NCBI RefSeq assembly: GCF_003864335.1
Contig: NZ_BEXA01000005.1
Coordinates: 1-64,000 of the forward strand
Direction of reading: 5' to 3'
Source of the DNA: Lentilactobacillus kosonis
GTDB lineage: Bacteria; Bacillota; Bacilli; Lactobacillales; Lactobacillaceae
DNA length: 64,000 nucleotides
Both the position numbers and the translations under genes were made by a program. The notes below the pieces were generated by a model, which saw only the letters and a program-made list of their open reading frames with translations, was not told the origin of the DNA and ran no database searches. Shown here piece by piece: positions 48,173-58,192 of this stretch. Positions within the stretch are counted from its first letter, which is position 1. Each line of letters starts with the position of its first letter.

Positions 48173-48910
48173 TTATTTACCGACATTGAGCGCTTGATGT
48201 TTTAACTTTGGAAATACATGCCTATCAGCGATTCCCGTAATGCCTCCTTGGAACAAAAAAGCAAAGATGGTTCCTAAACCGAAATTAGTAAATTGCTTAG
48301 TGATAGCAAATGCCATAATTGCCATGATTGTTGGTGGAATATATGAAGCCCACATGGCTAAGTTAGCATTACCCTTAAAATACTTAAATCGCAGAATCTG
48401 CATCAAATCATCTGCGGGATGCAAGACAACGTTTGCCCGTTGATAAACCGAAATGGCAATTCCAATCAACGCCACCCCAAAAAAGTTAAGTAGAATGTAA
48501 AAGATTATCATCCCAGTTGAGTTCGCATCCGGAAGACCGCCAAAAATTGGGTATTTACCAATGAAAAAGTTTTGAAATATTTGAATCAATGCTGAGAATG
48601 GCACCATAAAGATTAAGTTTCCTAAAGCTCTTCCCCACTCTAGTTTACCCACTAAAACAGCATTTAATAAAGTCGTTAGCACCCCTAAAATCAAGAACGT
48701 CCAAAATAAATTCCAGCCAAATGCCACACTTAAATTGGCTTCAGCAGCTGTCCAATATGCGGATCCTAAATACGATGGATGGATTTTCGCACTTGTTGCT
48801 AACGTTAAGACATTTCCCGCTGCATTTAGTAATAACGAAATCGCAAAAAAGGCAATTGATTGAGCTGCTGAGATTGTTCGACCACTACTAATAGTTCTTG
48901 TTGCTAACAT
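48173..48910 (-). CDS. YczE/YitT-like membrane protein, putative fructose permease copy 2
   Basis: An intact 245-residue membrane protein with about six helices, paralogous over its full length to the protein at 21561-22299. Conserved blocks include SAGN/NAAGNVLTL, HPSYLGSAYWTAAEANL and LHPADDLMQILRFKYF. It lies between fructokinase and pgi. Since fructokinase acts on unphosphorylated fructose and no PTS gene is present, a permease for free fructose is needed, and this is the only membrane protein of the operon. Inference by context. Confidence 0.7.
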   Translation of the reverse strand: MLATRTISSGRTISAAQSIAFFAISLLLNAAGNVLTLATSAKIHPSYLGSAYWTAAEANLSVAFGWNLFWTFLILGVLTTLLNAVLVGKLEWGRALGNLIFMVPFSALIQIFQNFFIGKYPIFGGLPDANSTGMIIFYILLNFFGVALIGIAISVYQRANVVLHPADDLMQILRFKYFKGNANLAMWASYIPPTIMAIMAFAITKQFTNFGLGTIFAFLFQGGITGIADRHVFPKLKHQALNVGK

Positions 48911-48936
48911 TACTTCACCCCCGTTAATTTAACTAA

Positions 48937-49811
48937 TTACTTGTTCAATTCCTTTAATGCCATCGCAAAGTCCCCGACAGTTGCTGAACCATTATTCTTA
49001 ACCAATGGCATGACGATGTATTCATCAAGGTCGCCTACGTCAACGTAATTATTCATTAATTTAGCGAATTCCGACCGGACCTTAATTAGGAATTCTGGAC
49101 TAACTACCCCGCCGCCAAAAACGATTTTGCCTGGTCTTAAGGTCAAAGTAACTTGCAAGGCTGCTTGGGCTACATAATAGGCCATGATATCCCAAACATG
49201 ATCAGTTAATGGCACATCCTTACCTGGTTTTCCCAAGCGGGCATCAAAGGTTGGCCCCGCTACTAGCCCCTCAAGACAATCACCATGAAATGGGCAAATC
49301 CCATCAAAGTCAAGGTCGTCTGGATGACGCTTTAAGCGAACATGACCGACTTCAGGATGACCAAGTTCCCCAACAAAGTTGCCACCAATAACTGTTCCTG
49401 CACCAACTCCAGTACCAATGGTATAATATGTAAGTGAATCAACATGTTGGTTAAACAACGTTGCCATGACATATTCACCATAGGCTGAGCCGTTCACATC
49501 CGTAGTAAAGTAAATTGGCACATCAATATCTTGTTTGATACGACCGACAAATCAGTATGAGCCCAGCCAGGTTTAGGCGTATTAGTAATGTATCCATAAT
49601 CTGGAGCATTCTTTCTTAATTCGATGGGACCAAATGACGAAATTGCAATGGCAGCGATATCGTCAAATTGCTTAAAGTAGTCCACCGTTCTCTGAAGAGT
49701 CTCCTCTGGAGTTGTGGTTGGAAATTGAGCTTGATCAATAATCCGATAATCTTCATTACCAACTGCCACGACGAATTTGGTTCCTCCTGCTTCGACACTT
49801 CCAAGTAACAT
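48937..49811 (-). CDS. scrK: Fructokinase, ROK family (frameshifted)
   Basis: 291 residues after adding one A near 49535 (GTATCAAACAAG). ROK sugar kinase with phosphate-binding GSVEAGGTKF at the start, GTGVGAGTVIGG, and the zinc motif GHVRLKR...CPFHGDCLEG. Fits bacterial fructokinases, which phosphorylate free fructose to fructose 6-phosphate. First gene of a four-gene operon, under a promoter with a perfect cre-like palindrome. Confidence 0.9.
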
Positions 49812-49835
49812 AATAATTCCTCCTTAGATAGGTTG

Positions 49836-49892
49836 TGCAAACGTTTGCATTACTGTTACTATCTACTATAAACAGTTTTTTTTAAAATGCAA
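49836..49892 (-). promoter_or_regulatory. Promoter and cre/LacI operator of the fructokinase operon
   Basis: TTGCAT (49887-49892), 16 bases, TATAGT (49865-49870) on the minus strand. TGCAAACGTTTGCA (49836-49849), a perfect palindrome matching the CcpA consensus and also LacI-family sugar repressors, sits just after the start point. Confidence 0.75.
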
Positions 49893-49956
49893 CCTTTTTT
49901 ATGGAAAACGGTTACATTTTTTTCTTTTACAAAATTATTTATCAAAGGAACTCACT

Positions 49957-50709
49957 ATGAAATTCATTATTGCTCCTGCTAAGAAGATGGTCACTAATCT
50001 TGATGATTTTGAAGTTACTGATCTTCCACAGTACTTACAAGAAACCCAGCAAATCTTGGACTCATTACAAACATTATCTATATCTGATGCCAAATCATTA
50101 TGGAAAACCAGTGACAAGCTGACCAAAGAGAATTTTAATAACCTTAACCGAATCAATTTACATAATCGATTAACACCAGCAGTGATTGCCTATTCAGGTC
50201 TTCAATACCAGTATATGGCCCCAGGATTATTGACCAATCCCGCATTAAACTATCTGCAAGCCAACCTGCGAATTCTATCAGGCTTTTATGGCATCTTATC
50301 GCCATTTGATGGGATTGTTCCCTATCGCTTAGAGATGCAGGCTAAGTTAACAGTTGGCACGCATGCAAATCTCTATTCATTCTGGGGTGATAAGCTATAC
50401 CGGGCTTTAGTCTCTGATGGGCATGAACCAATCATAAATCTCGCATCTCAAGAATACTCAAAATCAATCACCCCCTTTCTGACAGACGCTGATACTTTCA
50501 TTGATATTGTGTTTGGTCACCTCGTAGACGGTAAATTAAAAACTCGTGCAACTTTTGCCAAAATGGCCCGAGGGGAAATGGTACGGTATGCGGCTGAAAG
50601 TCAACTCACTAATGTGAACGATTTAAAGAAATTCAATCACCTAAATTATGCATTTGATTCAACGCGCTCAACGGATAAAAAGTATGTCTTCATTAAAGAC
50701 GAAAAGTAG
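49957..50709 (+). CDS. yaaA: YaaA-family peroxide stress protein
   Basis: An intact 250-residue DUF328/YaaA protein: IIAPAKKM at the start, AYSGLQYQYM, LRILSGFYGILSPFDGI with PYRLEM, and the C-terminal RATFAKMARGEMVRY. YaaA limits free iron and DNA damage under hydrogen peroxide in E. coli; the role in lactobacilli is inferred from family. AAAGGA precedes the ATG. Single gene, divergent from the fructose operon. Confidence 0.9.
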   Translation: MKFIIAPAKKMVTNLDDFEVTDLPQYLQETQQILDSLQTLSISDAKSLWKTSDKLTKENFNNLNRINLHNRLTPAVIAYSGLQYQYMAPGLLTNPALNYLQANLRILSGFYGILSPFDGIVPYRLEMQAKLTVGTHANLYSFWGDKLYRALVSDGHEPIINLASQEYSKSITPFLTDADTFIDIVFGHLVDGKLKTRATFAKMARGEMVRYAAESQLTNVNDLKKFNHLNYAFDSTRSTDKKYVFIKDEK

Positions 50710-50745
50710 TGTTATTCATTGAATGAATAACACTACTTTTTTTAA
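50706..50745 (+). terminator. Terminator of yaaA
   Basis: AGTAGTGTTATTCATT / AATGAATAACACTACT perfect hairpin with seven T. Confidence 0.9.
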
Positions 50746-50844
50746 ATTTTCTTATCCAGAATTGCAATTGTACATTGCAGACTTTCCCCCATATACTTTA
50801 GCTATTCACAAGAAGGAAACACATTAATTGGAGGTAATACAGAT

Positions 50845-52599
50845 ATGACTGTAAAGATTACTGAAGACATGAAATTTAGCCCATCATTCGAATACATCGA
50901 TAATGGAATCGAACATGGTGTGCTAAGTCCATTTGAAACCAAAGAAGTTATTTTAAAGAAGGGTGAAACCATTGCTGATGGTTTCAAACCTCTCAGTGTT
51001 GATATTAAAATGTTAAAAGACGTTCCCGTTAAGCTTCGGGATGGCGTTACAATTTATACCGATATTTACATGCCAGTTGACGCTGACAAAGTTCCTACTT
51101 TGATTGCTTGGAGCCCTTACGGTAAGAGTGCCGGAACTGCCCCTCGTTACAAGAACTTATTCACTATGCTTGGCATGGGAATTAAGTGGGAATCAGGACT
51201 ACCTAAGTTTGAAGGTCCAGATCCAGATTACTGGGTTGCTCATGGATATGCTATTGCCAACCCTGACATGCGAGGAATCGCTCATAGTGAAGGAAACACT
51301 ACTATGATTGGTACTCAAGAAGGTGAAGATGGTTACGATCTAATTGAATGGATTGCTCAACAAGATTGGTCTAACGGTAAGACTGCTCTTACCGGAACAT
51401 CATACCTAGCATTCTCTCAATGGTTCATTGCTGCTCAACAGCCACCTCACTTAACAGCTATGAGCCCAACTGAAGGTTTATCAGATGCATACCGCGATAT
51501 CGCATTCATTGGTGGGATTCCTGACAAGAATTTTCTTGACCGTCTAGATGTTAACCACGTAAGTGCTATCAAAGGTACTAAACGTGAAGATTTAACTCTT
51601 GAAATGGATTCTGATCCATTGATTGATGCTCCAGTTTGGCAAGATAAAATTGCTCAACCAGAAAAAATCAACGTGCCAGCATTTGTAATTGCTAGTTATG
51701 CTAACACATTGCATACAATGGGTACTTTCCGAGCATGGCGTGGCTTAGGATCAGATGAAAAATGGCTTAGAATTCATGATAGCCAAGAATGGCCTTACTA
51801 CTATGATAAGGACAACACTGAAGAACTTCGTCGTTTCTTCGATCACTATCTACTAGACAGGGACAATGGTTGGGAAGACACTCCCCAAGTTCGTTACACT
51901 GAAATTGACTTCGAAGGTAATAACCAACTTGATATTCCAGCTGAATCATTCCCACCTGCAGGTAGCGAGCTCACTAAGTACTACATGAACGGAATTACTA
52001 GAACCCTTCAACCAGCTCCTGAAGCTGCTGAAATCCCAGTTAAGTACTCAGTTGACCTCCCAGGCCGAGCATCATTCCAAATGACTTTCGATAAAGACAC
52101 AACCTTCGTTGGCTATCCAAAGGTTAAACTCTTCATGGAAGCTGAAGGATATGATGATATGGATGTCTTCGTTCAAGTTCAAAAACTTGATGATCGTGGC
52201 AACATTCTTAGCGAATTTATCGTTCCTAACCATGGGGCTGCCCTTCAAGACTTCACTCAAGATGGGGCTTCTGCTCTTCGTTACAAGGGGGCTTGGGGTC
52301 GACTTCGCGCATCGATGCGTCATTTAGACAATGATACAACTGACGAAATTCCAACTTACAGCTTCGACCGCGTTGAAAAATTGTCTGACAGTGAAGTAGT
52401 TGAAATGGACATCGTCTTAAGCCCAATCGGTTTATCTTATAAGGCTGGCCAAACTCTTAGAGTTGTCGTTGGTGCTAAAAACGAATTAGGATCTGTCATG
52501 CCTGGTACACCAGGTGCTGAATCTGATAACAAAGGATTCCACATCATTCACACTGGTGGCGAACATGCTTCATACATTCAACTACCTTTGATGAAATAA
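50845..52599 (+). CDS. CocE/NonD-family hydrolase
   Basis: An intact 584-residue alpha/beta hydrolase of the X-Pro dipeptidyl peptidase-like group. The nucleophile is Ser186 in GTSYLAF; the N-terminal VKLRDGVTIYTDIYMP and AWSPYGKS strands and the C-terminal jelly-roll domain are typical. Members cleave esters or acyl-peptide bonds. No signal peptide. It lies before a LysR gene that may regulate it. Codon choice suggests good expression. Confidence 0.85.
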   Translation: MTVKITEDMKFSPSFEYIDNGIEHGVLSPFETKEVILKKGETIADGFKPLSVDIKMLKDVPVKLRDGVTIYTDIYMPVDADKVPTLIAWSPYGKSAGTAPRYKNLFTMLGMGIKWESGLPKFEGPDPDYWVAHGYAIANPDMRGIAHSEGNTTMIGTQEGEDGYDLIEWIAQQDWSNGKTALTGTSYLAFSQWFIAAQQPPHLTAMSPTEGLSDAYRDIAFIGGIPDKNFLDRLDVNHVSAIKGTKREDLTLEMDSDPLIDAPVWQDKIAQPEKINVPAFVIASYANTLHTMGTFRAWRGLGSDEKWLRIHDSQEWPYYYDKDNTEELRRFFDHYLLDRDNGWEDTPQVRYTEIDFEGNNQLDIPAESFPPAGSELTKYYMNGITRTLQPAPEAAEIPVKYSVDLPGRASFQMTFDKDTTFVGYPKVKLFMEAEGYDDMDVFVQVQKLDDRGNILSEFIVPNHGAALQDFTQDGASALRYKGAWGRLRASMRHLDNDTTDEIPTYSFDRVEKLSDSEVVEMDIVLSPIGLSYKAGQTLRVVVGAKNELGSVMPGTPGAESDNKGFHIIHTGGEHASYIQLPLMK

Positions 52600-52611
52600 T
52601 ATTTTAGGTTA

Positions 52612-52660
52612 ATATGTTTATAGCGACTGAATTTCTCAGTTGTTATAAACATATTTTTTA
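52612..52660 (+). terminator. Terminator
   Basis: AATATGTTTATA / TATAAACATATT hairpin with six T, just ahead of the LysR gene. Confidence 0.75.
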
Positions 52661-52675
52661 TGGAGAAATAAATCT

Positions 52676-53575
52676 ATGAAACTAACAACCTTACAATATT
52701 TCGTGGCAGTCGCAAATGAGAAAAGTTTCACCAAAGCAGCAGATGAACTATATATCTCCCAGCCAACTCTTAGTCGCAGAATTCAGGAACTTGAAACTGA
52801 ATTAGGGGTTAAATTACTACTTCGTCAAAGTCATACCCTCGAATTGACTAAAGAAGGTGAACAATTTTTAATCAGAGCCGCTGAAGCACTAGAAAAGATT
52901 GACGACTTATCACATATGTTCGATAATCACGATCAGGACGCGGCCAGCGTAGTAAAAATCGGATATTTGGCTAACTTTAACTTAAGTATTATGTATCAAC
53001 TTCTCAATGAATTTAAATCCAGCTATCCAAAAATTCAATTCATTCTAAATGCTGATACACCCTTGAACCTTGTCAATGGTTTGGACGATGGTGAATATGA
53101 CCTAGTATTTAATTTGGATAATTACTTTCACGATTTAACCAAGATTACTAAAAGTGAATTTCTTAAAAACCGACTGCAAATTGCCATCCCCTTGACCAAT
53201 TCATTAAGTAACCAAGAAGTACTCCACTTCGCTGATTTAAAAAACGAAACGTTCATCCTCCTCGAACGTCAGCAATCACCAGTTATCGTTGACTACGTCA
53301 TTAATTTAGGATTACAGAATGGCTTTAATATTAAGGCCAACTACTACGTTAATAATCTCGATGAAGGGTTATCGATGGTTTCAATGGGGAAAGGATTAGC
53401 TTTTCTATACTCTGGCATGAATGACGGTCAACTAGAATCCAAATACCATATTAAGATTGCCGACTTAGCTGGCTCATCCCCAAATCAAGATATTGTCATG
53501 GCAATCAATAAAATTACTGCCACAGATACAACTAAATCTTTATTGGAATTTATTCAAAATAAATTAACTAATTAA
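52676..53575 (+). CDS. LysR-family transcriptional regulator
   Basis: An intact 299-residue LysR protein. HTH at residues 3-60 (LQYFVAVANEKSFTKAADEL, SQPTLSRRI) and a two-lobed periplasmic-binding-like effector domain. It is downstream of the hydrolase and upstream of an MFS gene, all on the plus strand; either may be its target. The effector is unknown. Confidence 0.9.
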   Translation: MKLTTLQYFVAVANEKSFTKAADELYISQPTLSRRIQELETELGVKLLLRQSHTLELTKEGEQFLIRAAEALEKIDDLSHMFDNHDQDAASVVKIGYLANFNLSIMYQLLNEFKSSYPKIQFILNADTPLNLVNGLDDGEYDLVFNLDNYFHDLTKITKSEFLKNRLQIAIPLTNSLSNQEVLHFADLKNETFILLERQQSPVIVDYVINLGLQNGFNIKANYYVNNLDEGLSMVSMGKGLAFLYSGMNDGQLESKYHIKIADLAGSSPNQDIVMAINKITATDTTKSLLEFIQNKLTN

Positions 53576-53577
53576 CT

Positions 53578-53608
53578 ACTTGCCGAACTAATCGACAAGT
53601 TTTTTATA
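53578..53608 (+). terminator. Terminator of the LysR gene
   Basis: CTTGCCG / CGACAAG hairpin with six T. Confidence 0.65.
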
Positions 53609-53673
53609 TTTTAAATTTTCCAGTGCTACAATTAATGCATACTAATTAGACACTAAAGTGGGGATTGATCATT

Positions 53674-54895
53674 ATGGAACAACCGTCGGACAACCATCAT
53701 TGGAAAGTTAATTTAAGTTACCTAATCGTAGCTCAAAACTTTTTTCTTTTCGGCTCTTCAGCCGTGTTTTTCGCAATTCTGTGGTATATCGCACTGAAAT
53801 CTTCTTCTGGGACCTGGATGATGTTAACAACTTTAGCCACTTCCTTACCACAAATCTTAATTTCACTATGGGCCGGTACTTGGTCGGATCGGTTCAAACG
53901 CCGAGATTTATTAGTACTCGCCAGCATTTTTACCTCAGTCTTCACAATTGTGATTGCTATTTTTTATTATTTTTGTTGATCGCAACCTGTGGTTATTATT
54001 AGCGATTGCGGCAATTCGCTCGTTAGGGAATGGAATCTCAACGCCAGTCGCTAACTCCCTCTTACCAGAATTAACGCCTAAGTCACATCTAACTCAAGCG
54101 AATGGGATCAATCAGACCGCTAATTCTATCCTGCTACTAATCTCACCACTAGTAAGTGGTTATATCTTAGGAAACCTCGGGATTATCTACGTTTTTGTCA
54201 TTGATTTGATTACTTCCATTGGTGGGATTGGCGTTCTATTACTAATCAAGGAACCAAACGTTAAAAAGATGCAGCAAGGTGAGGTCAAGGGGTCATTAAC
54301 CCAAATCACTAAAGGGCTGAAATATACCTTTGATAATCGGAGCTTAAGCTTGTTAATGCTATTCACCGTAGTTGGTTTTATCTTGATTGCCCCATCATCA
54401 CAATTATCCACGTTATTCGTTAAGCGAACCTTTGGGACTAACGTCTGGTTATTAACATTTAATGAACTATTTTGGACAATCGGCGCTGCTTTAGGTGGGA
54501 TTTTCATTTCACTTCACTCAAAAATCGATAACAAAATTAAGTGGATTACTTTAGGGTTTATTGGATCAGGATTCTGTTTTGCCGCGATGGGCGTTGTAAA
54601 ACCATTTTGGGTTTACTTAGTCTTTATGTTCGGCTCTGGAATTTGTATGCCAATCATTCAAGGTACTACCAACATCCTCATCCAAGAAACCGTTCCTACT
54701 GAATGGATGGGCCGAGTCTTTTCAATTCTACAAATCGTATCGACTGGAATTTACCCAATCGCCATGTTATTCTTTGGCCCACTTGCAGACGTTGTGGCCA
54801 TCAAATGGATTCTAGTGGTAACCGGAATACTTCTAGTTGTTGCAGCTATTGGCTTCTATGGCCGTTTCAAATCAAAACAATTCTACATTAATTAA
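53674..54895 (+). CDS. MFS transporter (frameshifted)
   Basis: 406 residues after removing one T near 53960 (GCTATTTTTTATT). A 12-helix major facilitator; the 2-3 loop reads GTWSDRFKRRDLL and the transporter resumes with RSLGNGISTPVANSLLPEL, as in macrolide/tetracycline-type efflux MFS proteins. ATG at 53674 follows GTGGGGAT. Substrate unknown. Confidence 0.85.
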
Positions 54896-54898
54896 AAT

Positions 54899-54946
54899 AA
54901 AACGTGAGTAACTAACGAATTATCGCTAGCAACTCACGTTTTTATT
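54899..54946. terminator. Bidirectional terminator
   Basis: AAAACGTGAGT / ACTCACGTTTT hairpin between convergent genes. Confidence 0.8.
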
Positions 54947-55860
54947 TAGTCAAAATTTGAGTAATTCCTGATTTAAATGAAGTAACCTTAAAATCTGGAA
55001 ATTTAGTTTTGAACTTATCCGACAAAAAGATGTTATCAACTTGGTACCGAGGCATCAACTCCATTGATTCTTTCAATGCTGGATTGAATCGACTTCCAAG
55101 CTTGAACATCCATAATTTGATCACAGAGTACTTAATCTTCTTACCTAGTACTTGTTCAGAAAGGTCAATCATTTCCCGATAGGTGATTCCGTCTGGAGTT
55201 GGCAAATGCCAAGTCTGGCCATAAGCAGAATCGGTATTGCCAATCAATGCCATGGCTCGACTAGCATCTGGAGTCCAAATCAATGTTCGCACTGCACTAT
55301 CACTAACTGGAATAAAGACTCGCTTGCCTGCTTTAATTCGATTAAAGACCATTGAATTAGTAATGCTCTTGGTGTTATCGGGGCCGTAAAATTCTGGTGC
55401 TCGACAAATAACGATTGGTAATTCACCCTGCTTCATTTCATCTACTAAACGTTCTGCCATTTTTGCTCGAACCGTTGACTTACGACCCTCACGAAGAAGT
55501 GGGCTATCCTCAGTCTGGGGGCGTTGCATTCTTAGGATACATATAGGTATTATCAAAAAACACTAGTTTACTATGAGCCTGCTTACTAGCTTTGATGACA
55601 TTATCTAGCATCCCTAAGAATTGCTGCTCCCACATATCTGAATTCATCGGTAATCCTGCTGTGAAATACACGATATCACTACCGTCAATCGCCGCTACCG
55701 TTTCATCATAATCAAGTAAGTTAGCAGCGACCGTTTGATCAGTTGGGTGAATCTGTTTTGGATGACGATTAACTAGGCGGAGCTCCTTAGTATAATTTTG
55801 ATACAACTCCTCAGCCAATTCATGACCGATTTGGCCGTTACTTCCTAGAATAGTTTGCAT
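54942..55860 (-). CDS. NAD-dependent epimerase/dehydratase-like SDR (frameshifted)
   Basis: 305 residues after removing one C near 55519 (ACGCCCCCAG). Extended/atypical SDR with N-terminal GSNGQIGHELA, FFDNTYMYP, and CRAPEFYGPDN. It probably binds NAD(P) and acts on a small or sugar substrate; the usual YxxxK is not clear. ATG after GGAGAAAC. Third gene behind the ArsR and DJ-1 genes, so part of a stress or redox response. Confidence 0.8.
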
Positions 55861-55914
55861 TTGTTTCTCCTTTTCGTTTAACCGTTTAATCTTTTGAACC
55901 ATAAATTCAAAAAA

Positions 55915-56591
55915 TTATTTAACTTCTTTAATCAATAACTTAGCAACTGAGCGAGCTGAAAATGGATTTTGACCAGTAATCAAATGACCATCTTGAACCG
56001 CAAAGTCTTTATATGCCCGTTTTTGTTTGAAATTAGCGCCCCGTTTTTCAGCTTCTTCTTTGTTGAAGAATGGCACAACCGATTTTTTACCAGCTAACAT
56101 TTCTTCACTCTTCGTGAATCCGGTGATAGTTTGCCAGCAATTAAATAGTGGTCACTTTCATCTTTGATATTTAATAGACCGGCAATGCCATGGCACACTG
56201 AAGTAACGTAGCCATTTTGTTGATAAATTGCCATTGCAATTGACTGTAACTCCTTGTCATCTGGGAAATCCCACATCACCCCATGACCGCCAGCGTAGTA
56301 AATCGCGAAATAATCATCAGGATTAACCTCGCTAGGACTTAGTGTCTTACTAAGCGCGCGAGTTTTAAAATCGGGCGTTTCGTAAAATTCCATAATCGAT
56401 TCATCAACATACTTCATGCTTCGAGGATCTAGAGGAACGAAACCACCTTTGGGACTAACGTAGTCCACTTCGACACCAACCTTTTGAAGTTCTTCGGCAA
56501 ATTCAGTTGACTCACCAAGCCAAAGCCCGGTTGCATCATGGGTTCCAGCGTATCGAGTAACATTGGTTTCTACAATTAGTACTTTTTTCAT
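55915..56591 (-). CDS. DJ-1/PfpI-family protein, Hsp31-like (frameshifted)
   Basis: 225 residues after adding one A near 56133 (GGCAAACTATC). The nucleophile elbow SVCHG, the acidic AGGHGVMWDFPDD region and the C-terminal LITGQNPFSA are typical of glyoxalase III/Hsp31-like class I amidotransferase-fold proteins. These protect from reactive aldehydes. Start overlaps the ArsR stop (ATGA). Confidence 0.85.
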
Positions 56592-56926
56592 TCTCGGCCA
56601 CTCTCCTTAACGATTGTCTTAACATTACTGATCAAGTCTTGTAACTGATTGATTTGAGTTAAATCATGAGACAAGTAATAGTAATTCTTAGTTCCCTCAC
56701 TCCGACACTGAATTAAATTTGCCTGCATCAAGATTTTAATATGATGCGAGATTGCTGGACGGGACAGATTAGTCGCATCGGTTAAATCAATGACTCGTAA
56801 TCCTTGGATGCCATTTTCCGCAGCCATCAGTTCAATCAGAATTGCCTGCCGCTTTTCATCCCCTAACGCGACCAAAAAATCGCTAAGACCAGTTAATTGC
56901 TTTTGAATTCCGCTTAAATCTTGCAT
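56588..56926 (-). CDS. ArsR-family regulator
   Basis: A 112-residue winged-helix repressor with NLSRPAISHHIKIL as recognition helix. No metal-binding cysteine pair is visible, so it may sense oxidants or electrophiles. It is the first gene of an operon with the DJ-1 and SDR genes, and probably regulates its own promoter. Confidence 0.85.
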   Translation of the reverse strand: MQDLSGIQKQLTGLSDFLVALGDEKRQAILIELMAAENGIQGLRVIDLTDATNLSRPAISHHIKILMQANLIQCRSEGTKNYYYLSHDLTQINQLQDLISNVKTIVKESGRE

Positions 56927-56940
56927 AGTCAGTTTCCTTT

Positions 56941-56987
56941 GGTTTAATATTTTAAACCATTAAACCATTAATTATTTTACTTGTCAA
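56941..56987 (-). promoter_or_regulatory. Promoter and operator of the ArsR operon
   Basis: Minus strand TTGACA (56982-56987), 17 bases, TTTAAT (56959-56964). GGTTTAA (56941-56947) and TTAAACC (56952-56958) form an inverted repeat, with another TTAAACC-like half beside it over the -10. Confidence 0.65.
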
Positions 56988-57003
56988 ACAATTTGGTATT
57001 CTA

Positions 57004-57038
57004 CAAAAAACCACCACTATGGATTGCTCCTTAGCAGT
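57004..57038 (-). terminator. Terminator of the FMN reductase gene
   Basis: CCACCACT / AGCAGTGG hairpin, T-rich on the minus strand. Confidence 0.65.
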
Positions 57039-57050
57039 GGTCAGTGTTCG

Positions 57051-57611
57051 TTATTTGAATGTTGAAAATAAGTTAATGAATTCGTCAGATACCATTTTAA
57101 CTTCCGGTTTAATTGGAGCAAATGATTTATCAATATCGATAAATTCATGATTTTCATCAAACATTTCTTTTGAAATAGCCAAGCCAGGGTTAACTGCCAT
57201 GTTGTACATTTTCAAGCCTTGAGTAACTAATTTCATTGCAATCAATCCCTGAAAACCGCCATGACCGCCATACACCATGATGCTAACTGGCTTATGTTGC
57301 CATTCTTCATACAAATAATCCAAAGCATTTTTAATGACGGCCGGATATCCCCAATTATATTGCGGAAATAGCAACACGATTCCGTCATATTGCCTAATCA
57401 ATTTACTCCATTTTTTGGTGTGTTCTTGTTGGTAATTACCCATAGCCGGAATTTCGGGCTCATCTAAAAATGGAAGATTGATTTTCGCCAGATCAATAAT
57501 GTCTAATTCCAGGCCATCGTGCTTCATTGATGCTTTCACCCATTCAGCGATGTCGCCACCTATTCGTGTGGGACGATTACTTCCTAGGATAATTCCGACT
57601 TTTCTTGTCAT
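57051..57611 (-). CDS. NADPH-dependent FMN reductase-like flavoprotein
   Basis: An intact 186-residue flavodoxin-fold reductase: phosphate loop GSNRPTRIGGDIA, PQYNWGYPAVIKNALDYL and VYGGHGGFQG for FMN binding. Such enzymes reduce quinones, azo dyes or chromate. Divergent from a MarR gene with an inverted repeat between, so likely controlled by it. Confidence 0.9.
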   Translation of the reverse strand: MTRKVGIILGSNRPTRIGGDIAEWVKASMKHDGLELDIIDLAKINLPFLDEPEIPAMGNYQQEHTKKWSKLIRQYDGIVLLFPQYNWGYPAVIKNALDYLYEEWQHKPVSIMVYGGHGGFQGLIAMKLVTQGLKMYNMAVNPGLAISKEMFDENHEFIDIDKSFAPIKPEVKMVSDEFINLFSTFK

Positions 57612-57639
57612 TATTAAATTCTCCGTCTAGTTTAATTTA

Positions 57640-57654
57640 TGTGCATATTGCACA
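57640..57654. promoter_or_regulatory. MarR operator candidate
   Basis: Inverted repeat TGTGCA, 3 bases, TGCACA between the divergent FMN reductase and MarR genes. Confidence 0.6.
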
Positions 57655-57691
57655 CAATTCATTCTAAGGTATCTATGCTATAATTGCAAGC

Positions 57692-58152
57692 ATGGAAAAC
57701 GAAATATTTAAATCACTATTATATATAGTTAACTTTTTCAATAACCCCCAAAACGATAATTTCTTGCTAAAAGAAGCTGGCATCAAAAATGATCCCAATC
57801 TACTACCCATTATTGTTAGAATTGGTGCTGCATCTTCAATCAGTGTTGGCGAACTAGCCAGTCAACTCGGCAAAATCATTCTTCAACCAGCCGCCAAGTT
57901 GATAAGTTCGAGCGTCAAGGATTACTAGTCACTACTCCTAACTCAAACGATAAGCGAATTAGAAATATCACGTTATCTCCGAAAGGAAATGATATTTTTC
58001 AATTGATTACGAAAACTAGGAAAGAAGTTATCGCTCAATCTTTAAGCTCGTTAACTAGCGACGACATCAACACCGTTAACGCAGGGTTAGCCAAGTTAGC
58101 TAAGGTTCTAAAAAACATAGATATGAATTCATACAAACAAAAAAGAGACTAG
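57692..58152 (+). CDS. MarR-family regulator (frameshifted)
   Basis: 153 residues after adding one A near 57872 (GGCAAAATCATT). Winged helix with SVGELASQLGK, then STSRQVDKFERQGLL and a wing with NDKRIRNITLSPKG. No Shine-Dalgarno is visible; an extended -10 (TGCTATAAT) ends 7 bases before the ATG, so the mRNA may be leaderless. Likely represses the divergent reductase gene. Confidence 0.8.
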
Positions 58153-58178
58153 CCTTAAGGCCAGTCTCTTTTTCGTAT
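58142..58178. terminator. Bidirectional terminator
   Basis: AAAAGAGACTAGCC / GGCCAGTCTCTTTT hairpin between convergent genes. Confidence 0.85.
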
Positions 58179-58192
58179 TTAAAATAATCAGG

